Shown here in pieces: positions 24,319 through 32,832 of a DNA stretch of 64,000 nt. Below the pieces are notes generated by a model that ran no database searches, was not told the origin of the DNA, and saw nothing but the letters and a program-made list of their open reading frames with translations. The stretch is taken from the NCBI GenBank assembly GCA_965115825.1, contig OZ220464.1, forward strand, positions 1,116,001 through 1,180,000, in the 5' to 3' direction. This DNA is from Bin87 sp965115825. Its GTDB lineage: Bacteria > Chloroflexota > Dehalococcoidia > Lucifugimonadales > UBA3495. The translations under genes were made by a program, and so were the position numbers. The stretch's first letter is position 1, and each line of letters opens with the position of its first letter.

Positions 24319-24642
24319 ATGCCCAACGACAATGACAACGCAGCCATCATCACCATGGCCGACATGGCCGCCGTCTTCTCCGTAACCGACGACTTCGGCA
24401 TTCACCGCGAGTCCGTCAGCGTGGAACTGGCCCGCCAAGACCCCGGCGACATCAGCATTACCGACGCCGGCAAAGTCGATATCACCTTGCCGGCCAGCCA
24501 ATCCCCCGCCGACTTCGCTGCCGCCATCCGCGCCGCGCTACAAGCCGGAGGCTATCGGCTCAACCCCGGACAAACAGTTTCTAACGACGCCCGCAATGAC
24601 GACAGCGACGACGATGACGATGCTGACGACTGGCTGGCCTGA
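24319..24642 (+). CDS. Small acidic protein of unknown function
   Basis: A 107-residue protein, not recognised. The first 80 residues look folded (VTDDFGIHRESVSVELARQD, GKVDITLPASQSPADFAAA); the last 15 are an acidic Asp tail (NDDSDDDDDADDW). It is 7 bp after the thioredoxin-like gene and converges with the next gene with one base between stops. Codon use matches its neighbours. Confidence 0.6.
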   Translation: MPNDNDNAAIITMADMAAVFSVTDDFGIHRESVSVELARQDPGDISITDAGKVDITLPASQSPADFAAAIRAALQAGGYRLNPGQTVSNDARNDDSDDDDDADDWLA

Positions 24643-24643
24643 C

Positions 24644-25168
24644 TTAGTAGCCCGGCTCCCGCCATTCAAAGGCCAGCGTGGCGTACCGCACAAACACCGC
24701 GCCGCCCGGCGCCGCCATCGGCCCGTTCATCGCCAGTATCGCAATGGCAACCTCGTCGCCGGCCTTCGGCTCCGCCGACACCACCACCCGCTGCGGTACG
24801 TTGAACCCCTGTACTGTTGCCCGCTCCCGGTCGCACTCCCCGTTAATCCAGATTTCCCCATAGTCGTCTATGCAGGACTCAAACAGGCACCGCGCTCCCT
24901 CAATTGACCGACCGCCCACCGTCGCCGGCAGCGTAGCCTTGATGCGATACCACACAAAGGAAACGCCGCGCCGACGCCAGGCCGCCAAATCGTCGCAGGC
25001 TTCCCAGCCCGAATCATCGTAATCCGGCCGGCGGCACGGCGATCCCTCCGCCTCGCTGACGATGCCCTCATTGGCTTCCCCCGGCACAAACCCGTGAGCC
25101 ACCTTCCACTGCCCGCCCACTGCGGCCAGGTCGGCGGCGTTCTGCAAATCAAGTGTCGCTCGCGCCAT
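24644..25168 (-). CDS. Galactose-binding/GH2 sugar-binding-like jelly-roll protein
   Basis: A 174-residue single-domain protein resembling the sugar-binding jelly roll at the N-terminus of family 2 glycosidases: WKVAHGF, then DYDDSGWEACDDLAAWRRRG, VWYRIKATLPA, LFESCIDDYGEIWINGE and VAIAILAMNGPMA. No catalytic domain follows, so it would act, if at all, as a binding protein. It has no signal peptide. The ATG at 25168 follows AGGAGGAGT and is preferred to 25216. The region 25169-25339 holds no gene. Confidence 0.65.
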   Translation of the reverse strand: MARATLDLQNAADLAAVGGQWKVAHGFVPGEANEGIVSEAEGSPCRRPDYDDSGWEACDDLAAWRRRGVSFVWYRIKATLPATVGGRSIEGARCLFESCIDDYGEIWINGECDRERATVQGFNVPQRVVVSAEPKAGDEVAIAILAMNGPMAAPGGAVFVRYATLAFEWREPGY

Positions 25169-25339
25169 CTGTACTCCTCCTTTCTCTCTATCTGGTGGCG
25201 TGCTAAAAAATAGCATTGGGCGTGCCTGGAGCGTATCTCAGGCGCGCATTTGGTGGGACGTAGCCCTTACTAACCGTGTGCAAGGGTTCTTGCAGGCGAT
25301 AATTGCGACAACTGTCGGTCGTCGGCCTCCCAATGAGCA

Positions 25340-25987
25340 TTAAACCCCTGTTATCCGCACCCCCGAATGCGTCCGGTGAATCCGGTTTATGTTCACCAGC
25401 AGCGGCGTAATCTGCTCAACGTACTTGGCATTGTACAGCGCGCCGGCGTCCACCGGCCGCAGGTTGGGGATTTTGCGCGTCAGGTCAATGACCGTCTGCT
25501 TGGCAGCGCCGTCATCGCCGCAAATCACAACGTCCTCGTCCAGCGTAACATCCGGCTTCAACAACTCCTCAGCCGATACGTTCTGAAATGCTGCCACTAC
25601 GCGAGACTCCGGCGCCGCCTCCTGCGCCTCCTGCGCTGCTGACCCGGCCGGCGCCGCCTCCGCAATCGCCCCCACTCCTCGCTCGAACCGCATCGGCGCA
25701 ACCACCGTTACCATCGTTTTGCCCGCCAGCGCATCGCCGACGCCGAGGATAGTCGGAGACATCCCGTTGTAAGGCATTGTCAGGAACACCACGTCCGCCT
25801 GCGCCGCCGCCGCCTTGTTGACTGCCCCGGAGATAGACTTCTCCGGCGCCAGCGCCAGCAGCTCATCCGCCGCTTCCTGCGCGCGCGCAGCATCCCGCGA
25901 GCCGATCACTACCGACTCCCCGGCCATCGCCAAACGCAGCGCCAGTCCTTTCCCTTCCGGTCCCGTTCCCCCCAGAAATGCCAGCAT
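25340..25987 (-). CDS. npdG: NADPH-dependent F420 reductase
   Basis: Transfers hydride between NADPH and coenzyme F420, supplying reduced F420 to oxidoreductases. The 215-residue Rossmann protein starts MLAFLGGTGPEGKGLALRLA with VVIGSRDAARAQ following (Ser-Arg for the NADP phosphate), then VVFLTMPYNGM, RVVAAFQNVSAEEL and DVVICGDD, as in Fno/NpdG proteins. GGAGGCGAGG precedes the ATG at 25987. Its presence supports F420 use by the luciferase-like monooxygenases at 13394 and 56950. Confidence 0.88.
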   Translation of the reverse strand: MLAFLGGTGPEGKGLALRLAMAGESVVIGSRDAARAQEAADELLALAPEKSISGAVNKAAAAQADVVFLTMPYNGMSPTILGVGDALAGKTMVTVVAPMRFERGVGAIAEAAPAGSAAQEAQEAAPESRVVAAFQNVSAEELLKPDVTLDEDVVICGDDGAAKQTVIDLTRKIPNLRPVDAGALYNAKYVEQITPLLVNINRIHRTHSGVRITGV

Positions 25988-26140
25988 TAACCTCGCCTCC
26001 ATTATCAGTTGCGGCAACCGCGCCTTCGCTGTCAGTTGCGGCGCAAGTATATCACCGCCGGCCAGCGCTGGCGCGCTATGTTACAATCTCCTATCAATAT
26101 TCCAACCTCCCACCCTCTCATCATTCTCAATTTCCAACCC

Positions 26141-26166
26141 CGTCATTACCGCGCAAGCGGGAACCC
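26141..26166 (+). repeat. REP-like palindrome
   Basis: CATTACCGCGCAAGCGGGAA, the same palindrome family as at 23652 and 47141. It lies 26 bp before the VOC gene start. Confidence 0.7.
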
Positions 26167-26191
26167 ACCAAACCAAGGAGGAAGCACCACC

Positions 26192-26551
26192 ATGGCATTC
26201 TCACTCAACCACGTCCACCTCAAGACGCCCGACCCCAGAGCCACCGCCGACTGGTACGTCCAAAACCTCGGCGCCACCGTAACCGCCGAAACCGCTAACG
26301 GTGGCTTCCGCCTTGACCTCCACGGCCTGCCTCTCAACGTAACCGACCACATAGCCACCCAGACGCACCCGCAAAACTATGGCTTCGAACATATCGCCAT
26401 CAACACCACCGACATCGACGCCACCATCGCGGACCTGAAAAGCGGCGGCGCAACCGTGCTGGAAGAAACCACCGTCGGCGGCGGCCGCCGCGTCATGTTC
26501 TTCGAAGGTCCCCAGGGCGTCATCCTGGAAGTCCTCGAGGTCATCGACTAA
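26192..26551 (+). CDS. VOC-family (glyoxalase/dioxygenase-like) protein
   Basis: A 119-residue single VOC module. NHVHLKTPDPRATADWYVQN carries the first metal His; GFEHIAINTTDIDATIADLK and FFEGPQGVILEVLEVID the later His and Glu. Members isomerise, hydrolyse or dioxygenate small molecules around a divalent metal. The substrate is unknown. The ATG at 26192 follows AAGGAGG. A hairpin terminator follows. A second VOC protein lies at 31426. Confidence 0.88.
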   Translation: MAFSLNHVHLKTPDPRATADWYVQNLGATVTAETANGGFRLDLHGLPLNVTDHIATQTHPQNYGFEHIAINTTDIDATIADLKSGGATVLEETTVGGGRRVMFFEGPQGVILEVLEVID

Positions 26552-26558
26552 TCTGCGC

Positions 26559-26590
26559 GACGAGGGGGGCGTAATCATTCGTCCCCCGTC
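26559..26590 (+). terminator. GC-rich hairpin after the VOC gene
   Basis: GACGAGGGGGGCG pairs with CGTCCCCCGTC with one bulge; loop TAATCATT. It lies 8 bp after the stop codon. Confidence 0.6.
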
Positions 26591-26637
26591 CTTATCGTAA
26601 ACAACTATCCGCAATTAGCAGCACACGGAGATTCCAG

Positions 26638-28560
26638 ATGTTCAAGACCCATCCCGTACCCCTAAAATCGCTGCTGGAGGATGCCGGCAGCGGCAAAATA
26701 CGGCTGCCTGACTTCCAACGAGGCTGGGTATGGGACGACGACCGTATCCGCGGATTGCTAGCAAGCGTATCACGCGGCTTTCCTGTTGGCGCCATTATGA
26801 CGCTGGAAGCCGGCGGCGAAACACACCTCAAAAGCCGGATGATTGAAGGAGCGGAGGGAAATACAGGTAATGATACCGACGCTTTTCTGCTGGACGGACA
26901 GCAGCGGCTAACCTCTCTCTACCAATCGCTGCTGCACAACGGGCCTGTGGACACGCGCGATAATCGGGGGCAGCGCATCAAACGCTGGTATTACGTGGAT
27001 ATGCTGGCAGCTATGGATCCGAATGTTGACCGGGAGGATGCTATTATCAGCGTCCCGGAAAATCGGATAGAAACCAAGAATTTCGGGCGGGAAATCGTCC
27101 GAGATCTTTCAACCCGCGAGCTGGAATACCGGCAGCATATGATGCCTACAGAGCGGTTAATGGACAGCATGGATTGGTTGTTCGGATACAACGACTACTG
27201 GCAAGCCAGAGACGGTGAGCATCCACAGGGATATCTCGTCGAATTTCGCAACAGTTTTAACCAGTCGGTGTTGAGCGCTTTTACCGGATACGACCTGCCG
27301 GTTATCACTTTGGACAAAGAAACGCCGAAAGAGGCAGTCTGCACCGTCTTTGAAAAAGTGAACACCGGTGGCGTAACGCTATCAGTGTTTGAACTGGTAA
27401 CCGCTACCTTCGCCGCAGAAGATGAGAATTTCTCCTTGCGGGACGATTGGGCCGAGAGGGAAAATTACCTACACAGTGGTTATGGGGTACTACAGGGCAT
27501 CGGTGGCGACCAGTTTTTGCAAACAGTAGCCTTGTTGACCACCCAACAACGCCGCCGACAAGCCATCGCCGATGGATTACCGCAAAATCGTCTTCCAGCA
27601 ATCAACTGCCGTAAGGGAGATATTCTCAACCTTAGCGCATCAGATTATCATCATTGGGCTGACCAGGTTGAAGACGGCTTTGTGGCCGCTGCGAAGTTCC
27701 TGCATAGCCAGTTCGTATTCAGGCAGAAGGATGTGCCATACACCACACAGTTAGTACCCCTGGCAGCCCTTTACGTGGAATTGGAATCCGCACTGGATCC
27801 GGCCAACGCCAAAGCTAAGCTGGAGCGGTGGTACTGGTCCGGCATCTTTGGGGAATCTTATGGGGGAGCTGTGGAAACACAGTATGGCCTCGACTTAGCT
27901 CAGGTTGCTGAGTGGATCCATGATGGCCCGGAACCGACGCTAGTTAGTGAAGCCAACTTCATACCGGAGTGCTTACTTTCCCTGCGCACCCGTCAAAGCG
28001 CCGCGTATAAGGGTTTATACGCGCTGCAAATGAAAAGTGGAGCCGCTGATTGGATTACCGCCGAGCCTTTGATGTTCGCTACTTGGCACAACGAGAACAT
28101 CGATATCCACCACATCTTCCCGAGAAGATGGTGTGAACAGGACGCCAGTCCAAAGATACCGCCGCGCTTGTACAACTCCATTATCAACAAGACGCCCATC
28201 GACGCTCGTACCAACAAAATAATCGGTGGACGCGCGACTTCGGATTACTTGCCCAGACTGGAAAACGTCATCACCGCCGATCGCCTAGACCAAGTTCTAG
28301 AGGCACACTGGCTCAACCCTGACTCATTGTGGAGTGACGAATTCGCTGAATCCTTTGTGCTCAGAGGCGAATCCATGCTGAAGCTGATTGGCCAGGCAAT
28401 GGGCAAGTCAATACCAAACGGACGCGAAGTTTTTTGGAATGCTCTGGTTTCCGCTGGTTTTGTGGAGGAATATGATGATCCGAATTACGAATACGATGAC
28501 GTTGGAGAACAAGCCTATGACAATATAGCGCAAGCCGCTGACCAACACTCAAGTCCATAA
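26638..28560 (+). CDS. GmrSD-type DUF262/HNH (DUF1524) protein
   Basis: A 640-residue single-chain protein. The N-terminal DUF262 domain has IRLPDFQRGWVWDDDRIRGLL and the nucleotide-binding signature LLDGQQRLTSLYQSLL (about 80-95). The C-terminal DUF1524 nuclease has IDIHHIFPRRW (HNH His pair, about 485-495) and LYNSIINKTPIDARTN. This is the architecture of GmrSD/BrxU-like Type IV restriction enzymes that cut modified phage DNA using NTP. All key motifs are intact. The gene is richer in A/T and in A/T-ending codons than its neighbours, a sign of acquisition. No partner methyltransferase is adjacent, as expected for Type IV. Confidence 0.87.
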   Translation: MFKTHPVPLKSLLEDAGSGKIRLPDFQRGWVWDDDRIRGLLASVSRGFPVGAIMTLEAGGETHLKSRMIEGAEGNTGNDTDAFLLDGQQRLTSLYQSLLHNGPVDTRDNRGQRIKRWYYVDMLAAMDPNVDREDAIISVPENRIETKNFGREIVRDLSTRELEYRQHMMPTERLMDSMDWLFGYNDYWQARDGEHPQGYLVEFRNSFNQSVLSAFTGYDLPVITLDKETPKEAVCTVFEKVNTGGVTLSVFELVTATFAAEDENFSLRDDWAERENYLHSGYGVLQGIGGDQFLQTVALLTTQQRRRQAIADGLPQNRLPAINCRKGDILNLSASDYHHWADQVEDGFVAAAKFLHSQFVFRQKDVPYTTQLVPLAALYVELESALDPANAKAKLERWYWSGIFGESYGGAVETQYGLDLAQVAEWIHDGPEPTLVSEANFIPECLLSLRTRQSAAYKGLYALQMKSGAADWITAEPLMFATWHNENIDIHHIFPRRWCEQDASPKIPPRLYNSIINKTPIDARTNKIIGGRATSDYLPRLENVITADRLDQVLEAHWLNPDSLWSDEFAESFVLRGESMLKLIGQAMGKSIPNGREVFWNALVSAGFVEEYDDPNYEYDDVGEQAYDNIAQAADQHSSP

Positions 28561-28590
28561 CGCTACGCTTCACTCAAAAGAGAGTTCCCC

Positions 28591-29442
28591 GTGCCCGACC
28601 ACCGCCTGCTCATCCTCCTCGCCCATCCCGACGACGAAGCCTTCCCCATCGGCGGAACCATCGCCATGCACACCGCTCGCGGCGTGACCGCGCGCTTGGT
28701 CACTGCTACCTCAGGCGAACTCGGCGAAATCCGCCAGCCCGGTTCTGCCACCCGCGAAACCATCGGCCAAGTCCGCCGCGCCGAACTGGCCCAGGCCGTC
28801 AAAGAGCTCGGCATCGAGTCTCACGAAGTTCTCCAATACCGCGATTCCGGCATGGCCGGCTGGGACGACAATTATCACCCCAAAGCCTTCATACAGGCCG
28901 ACGAGCACGAAGTAGTCGCCCGATTGGTCTTCGTAATCCGCCGCTTCCGTCCCCAAGTCATCCTCACCTTCGGCCAGGATGGACTCTACGGTCATCCCGA
29001 CCACATCGCCATCTGCAACCACGCTACCACCGCCTTCCGCCTGGCCGCCGATAATACCGCCTTCCCCCACCACATGGCCATCGGCATCCAGCCTCACCGA
29101 ACCGACCGTCTCTTCTACAGCGTGCGGCCCCGTGGTTTCCGAGTCCACATGGCCGAATCCCTCCGCGCCGCCGGCTTGGACATTCCTATGCCCTCCCCTG
29201 AACGGGCTAACGATGGCGCCGATCCCGACGCCATCAACCTCACGCTGGACGTGTCCGACTGGCTGGACTCCAAAATGGCCTGCATCAAACGCCACTTCAC
29301 CCAGCTGCAACCCGATTGGCCTTACGAGCGCGTGCCTCGCGCAGTCACCGCCGCCGTCATCGGCATCGAGCACTTCATCCGCGCCATCCCACCCGTAGCC
29401 CCCGGCGAGACCATCCCCGCAGACTTCTTCGACGGCCTGTAA
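28591..29442 (+). CDS. PIG-L/LmbE family deacetylase
   Basis: A 283-residue zinc-dependent N-acetyl hydrolase. AHPDDEAFPIGGT supplies His-Asp-Asp zinc ligands and base near residues 12-15; ELGEIRQPG, QVILTFGQDGLYGHPDHIAI (third ligand His) are typical. Family members act on N-acetylglucosamine conjugates such as mycothiol or bacillithiol precursors and their adducts. It starts with GTG at 28591 (AAAGAGAG upstream). Its stop directly abuts the stop of the convergent Uma2 gene. Substrate not determinable. Confidence 0.88.
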   Translation: MPDHRLLILLAHPDDEAFPIGGTIAMHTARGVTARLVTATSGELGEIRQPGSATRETIGQVRRAELAQAVKELGIESHEVLQYRDSGMAGWDDNYHPKAFIQADEHEVVARLVFVIRRFRPQVILTFGQDGLYGHPDHIAICNHATTAFRLAADNTAFPHHMAIGIQPHRTDRLFYSVRPRGFRVHMAESLRAAGLDIPMPSPERANDGADPDAINLTLDVSDWLDSKMACIKRHFTQLQPDWPYERVPRAVTAAVIGIEHFIRAIPPVAPGETIPADFFDGL

Positions 29443-30279
29443 TTACTCCGGCATCACCTCGCTGACCGGGATCAGCAGACCCGTGAACGTTTCCGACACG
29501 AGACTATCATCCGACCCATAAACCTTCATCCGCGCGTATCCGCCGGCGATGGGCTCGTCATAAACTTCTACGATTCGGGTATTGATGTCGCCCAGCCAAA
29601 CCTCCGGTATTCCGTGCATCGCGTACACCGGCAACTTGTGCCGACGGTCAAACTCAACGCTGGAATCCGCGACTTCAACCAGCAGAATAACATCCTCCGC
29701 CCCAGGATGTTCATAGGCGTAGCCGTCGTCTTTCCGCCGCAAAATTGCAATGTCCGGCTCGGGTTCATTCCCCGTCGCTATACGAACCGGATTTTGCACC
29801 CTTATCGTCACGCGCCGTCCCAATTGCTCAAAAAACACCTCGGTAAATCGGGTAACGCTGTAGGCGTGCCTGCTCCCAATCGGCGCCATCTTAATTATCT
29901 CTCCCGCCAGCAGCTCCACTCGCTCGTCCGGCGCCAGTATGCCGGCCTCTACCATCGCATAGTATTCCTCCACGGTGAACCGCCGCGGCGCGTATTCAGC
30001 ACCCAGCGCCTTGCCCAGCTTACCGATGACTTCCCCTCCCTGCCAAGTATCCACCGATGCCAAGACAACATCATCCGCAGAAGTGGCGCCAGCCGCCGGG
30101 CCAGCATCATGGTCGGCAATAGTCCGATATTGGGCGCTGGCGCGACAGACGAATATCTCGCCGTTCCGTAGCTCAACCTTTTCTTCCGGCGCCAGAATGC
30201 CGGCTTTTACCATCGCTCGGCAGTCGTCCACCGTGAACCGGCGCCGCTCCGGCGTTGCCCTTGTCACTGCGGTTGTCAT
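29443..30279 (-). CDS. Uma2-family (DUF820) protein with duplicated N-terminal module, copy 1
   Basis: A 278-residue protein. The C-terminal two thirds form a Uma2 PD-(D/E)XK-like fold: RRFTVEEYYAMVEAGILAPD, VELLAGEI, NEPEPDIAILRRK, DVILLVEVADSSVEFDR (E-V-A-D-S), KLPVYAMHGIPEVWLGD. The N-terminal 85 residues contain a second copy of the opening module (RRFTVDDCRAMVKAGILAPE, VELRNGEIFV). Uma2 proteins are putative endonucleases, abundant in Cyanobacteria and Chloroflexota, of unknown role. The ATG at 30279 follows GGTGAAGG. A tandem paralogue lies upstream. Confidence 0.82.
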   Translation of the reverse strand: MTTAVTRATPERRRFTVDDCRAMVKAGILAPEEKVELRNGEIFVCRASAQYRTIADHDAGPAAGATSADDVVLASVDTWQGGEVIGKLGKALGAEYAPRRFTVEEYYAMVEAGILAPDERVELLAGEIIKMAPIGSRHAYSVTRFTEVFFEQLGRRVTIRVQNPVRIATGNEPEPDIAILRRKDDGYAYEHPGAEDVILLVEVADSSVEFDRRHKLPVYAMHGIPEVWLGDINTRIVEVYDEPIAGGYARMKVYGSDDSLVSETFTGLLIPVSEVMPE

Positions 30280-30407
30280 ATCCTTCACCAACCTGCGCCT
30301 ACGGATACTCGGTCAATCCGATTGTACCATCCGCCCCAACGCGCAAGGGCGCCCGCTAGGAGCGCCCCGCCTCTAACCTCCCACCGACATCTTTCGTCGG
30401 CCCGTGA

Positions 30408-31250
30408 CTATTCGTACATGACTGCGCTGACCGGAATGACGATGTCCGGAAAAGCTGTCGGAGTCACGCTGCCGCCAACGCCAACCGTGTCCACGCGAGC
30501 ATAAACCCCGTCCACAGGTTCGGCATACACCTCAACGCTATGCGTTGACCGGACGGCAAGCCAAACTTCCTGTATACCGGCGCGTGCGTAAGCGGACAAC
30601 TTCCTTTGACGATCACTCTCCACCGTAGAGTCGGCTACTTCAACCAAAAGCAGCACATCATCGGGACGGGGTGTGCCAGCCCGGTAAGAGTCGGCCCGCC
30701 GACGCAAAAGCATCAGATCCGGCTCCGGTACATATCCATCATTGAGACGCAATGGTGTTTGTACTCGCTTACTTGCCCGCCTTCCTACGCTCTCCTCAAA
30801 CAGCTCTGCAAAATCGGCGGTACACGCCGCGTGCCAATCACCCATCGGCGGCATTGCCACTATCTCCCCTTCTTGAAGCTCCACTCGCTCGTCCGGCGCC
30901 AGTATGCCGGCCTCTGCCATCGCATAGTATTCCTCCACGGTGAACCGCCGCGGCGCGTATTCAGCACCCGGCAGATTGCCCAGCTTACCGATGCCTTCCC
31001 GCCTTTGTATGGTATCTACCGACGCCTCTGCGAAGACAACATCCTCCGGAGGAGTGGCGCCAGCCGCCGGGCCAGCATCATGGTCGGCAATAGTCCGGTC
31101 TTGGGCGCTGGCGCGACATACGAATATCTCGCCATTCCGTAGCTCAACCTTTTCTTCCGGCGCCAGAATGCCGGCTTTTACCATCGCTCGGCAGTCATCC
31201 ACCGTGAACCGGCGCCGCTCCGGCGCTGCCCTTGTCATTGCGGTTGTCAT
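30408..31250 (-). CDS. Uma2-family (DUF820) protein with duplicated N-terminal module, copy 2
   Basis: A 280-residue tandem paralogue of the 29443 gene. The first about 130 residues are almost the same, including both RRFTV modules; from VELQEGEIVAMPPMGDWHA onward the sequences diverge strongly. Key elements are PEPDLMLLRRRADSY, DVLLLVEVADSTVESDR and KLSAYARAGIQEVWLAV. The sharp change from near-identity to divergence suggests gene conversion of the 5' half or diversifying change of the nuclease half. Its leader region is also a near copy. Stretch 31251-31425 holds only copies of the repeated GC-rich flank. Confidence 0.82.
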   Translation of the reverse strand: MTTAMTRAAPERRRFTVDDCRAMVKAGILAPEEKVELRNGEIFVCRASAQDRTIADHDAGPAAGATPPEDVVFAEASVDTIQRREGIGKLGNLPGAEYAPRRFTVEEYYAMAEAGILAPDERVELQEGEIVAMPPMGDWHAACTADFAELFEESVGRRASKRVQTPLRLNDGYVPEPDLMLLRRRADSYRAGTPRPDDVLLLVEVADSTVESDRQRKLSAYARAGIQEVWLAVRSTHSVEVYAEPVDGVYARVDTVGVGGSVTPTAFPDIVIPVSAVMYE

Positions 31251-31425
31251 ATCCTTCACCAACCTGCGCCTATGGATACTCGGTCAATCCGATTGTACCA
31301 TCCGCCCCAGCGCGCAAGGGCGCCCGCCAGGAGCGCCCCGCCTATGCAACTGCGTGGCCAGCTGAGAGTAGGCGGTATGCGCGCCCGCCACGAGCGCCCC
31401 GCCTATGCTTGAACGTCAAGCGCGG

Positions 31426-31815
31426 CTATGCCGGCCGTTGGATTATCTCCAAGCTCACCTTGTCCGGCGCTTCTACGAACATCACCTGCGACCCCGACGG
31501 CATCGTCCACGGCTCGCAGATTATGTTCGCCCCGTTGGCCTTGAACTTCTCAAATGCTCCCTGAATGTCATCAGTCTCAAACCCGAAGTGGTCCAGACCG
31601 AAACGCGGATGCGTCGATCCGGCAACCGCGTTCTCTCCTTCCGCCTCGCCTGATACCGTCAGCAGCGGCCGCCCGTCCAGCTCCAGCTGATGCGACACCG
31701 TGTTGGACAACGGCCGGGTCGACACAATCTCCGCCCCGAAGTTGTCAACGTAGAACTTCGCCGCGTTGTCCGGGTCTTCGCTCCTCAGATGCAAGTGATT
31801 GCAAACAAATGCCAT
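31426..31815 (-). CDS. VOC-family protein
   Basis: A 129-residue single VOC module: CNHLHLRSEDPDNAAKFYVD (first His), RFGLDHFGFETDDIQGAFEK and VMFVEAPDKVSLEIIQRP (Glu). The ATG at 31815 has GGAGGA 7 bp upstream and is preferred to 31911. It lies 58 bp downstream of the PEP-mutase-family gene in the same direction, possibly one operon. Substrate unknown. Confidence 0.87.
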   Translation of the reverse strand: MAFVCNHLHLRSEDPDNAAKFYVDNFGAEIVSTRPLSNTVSHQLELDGRPLLTVSGEAEGENAVAGSTHPRFGLDHFGFETDDIQGAFEKFKANGANIICEPWTMPSGSQVMFVEAPDKVSLEIIQRPA

Positions 31816-31873
31816 GATGCTTCCTCCATTGTGATGTGTGATGCAATTCCGTTGTGATGCAGTTCCGGCGCAA

Positions 31874-32728
31874 CTATCCCAGGTAGTCCGCAATCTGCTT
31901 GTCGTAGTCATCCTTTCGCGTCACCTGCGCAATCAGCTCCGCCGACGCCAGGTTATCCCGCAGGTCGCCGGGCGCAACCCCGTCCCGCAGCGCCTTGAGC
32001 GTATCGTACACGGCCTTGATGGCTGCTTGGAAGGGCAGGTGTCCCTGCAAGGCCACCCGCACGCCGTTTTGCCCCAGCCATTCCTTATCCGACAGCTCAC
32101 CGCCGGCGCCGCCCAACAGCAGCGGAATGTTCAGCTCTGCGTTCACTGCCTCCACCTCGGCTTTAGTGCTGGCTCCGGCGAGAAAGATGGCATCCACACC
32201 GGCCGCCTCGTATGCCTTGACCCGCCGGATGCACTCGTCAACGCCTTCGGCCAAGCTGCTGGTGCGGCCGGCCACTACCAGATTGGGGTCGGTGCGACCC
32301 GACAGGGCGGCCTTCATTTTGCCTACGCCCTCCTCCAGGGATATGAACCGCGCGCCGCCGCCGAAAGCCGTCGGCAGCACCGTATCCTCAATGGTCAGCG
32401 CGGACACGCCCGCGGCTTCCAGCTCCTCCACTGTTCGCTTCACGTTCAGCGCATTGCCATAGCCGTGGTCGGCGTCCACCATCAGGCTCAGCTCCCCGGC
32501 ACGGCAGATGCGGTAAATCTGCTGAGCGAACTCGCTCAGCGTCAGCACCACGTAGTCCGGCGCGCCCAGCACCGTGCCGCTGGCAATAGAGCCGGCGAAC
32601 ATACCGACCTCAAACCCCAAATCCTCGGCAATGCGCGCCGAAATCGGGTCAAACACCGATCCCGGGTGCACGCACACATCACCTGCCAGCACCCCCCGAT
32701 AGCGTTCCCGTCGCTTCGTATAATCCAT
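31874..32728 (-). CDS. Isocitrate lyase/PEP mutase family enzyme (oxaloacetate decarboxylase-like)
   Basis: A 284-residue TIM-barrel enzyme of the ICL/PEPM superfamily. It has the substrate-binding CVHPGSVFDPISARIAEDLG, GSIASGTVLGAPD, the metal-binding LMVDADHGYGNALNV, IEDTVLPTAFGG and VVAGRTSSLAEG. It lacks the KKCGH catalytic loop of isocitrate lyase. The pattern is closest to the PA4872-type oxaloacetate decarboxylases and 2,3-dimethylmalate lyase-like enzymes. It acts on a 2-oxo or hydroxy acid, not identifiable further. GGAGATGAG precedes the ATG. Confidence 0.87.
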   Translation of the reverse strand: MDYTKRRERYRGVLAGDVCVHPGSVFDPISARIAEDLGFEVGMFAGSIASGTVLGAPDYVVLTLSEFAQQIYRICRAGELSLMVDADHGYGNALNVKRTVEELEAAGVSALTIEDTVLPTAFGGGARFISLEEGVGKMKAALSGRTDPNLVVAGRTSSLAEGVDECIRRVKAYEAAGVDAIFLAGASTKAEVEAVNAELNIPLLLGGAGGELSDKEWLGQNGVRVALQGHLPFQAAIKAVYDTLKALRDGVAPGDLRDNLASAELIAQVTRKDDYDKQIADYLG

Positions 32729-32832
32729 CGGCTCTCATCTCCTTCGTTACGTCAATTTCAGCGGTTGCGCTAAAATCCGCTAGCCAGTATTCTAACCCAA
32801 CTGCCAACCAACGCAACCCGGAGGAACCAACC

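Larger units (their letters stand above)
29443..31341 (-). repeat. Tandem duplication of a Uma2 gene with its upstream region
   Basis: The two Uma2 genes and their 5' flanks repeat with a period of about 970 bp. The flank (about 30291-30370 and 31262-31341) and the N-terminal coding parts are nearly identical, while the C-terminal nuclease parts are diverged. Confidence 0.85.
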
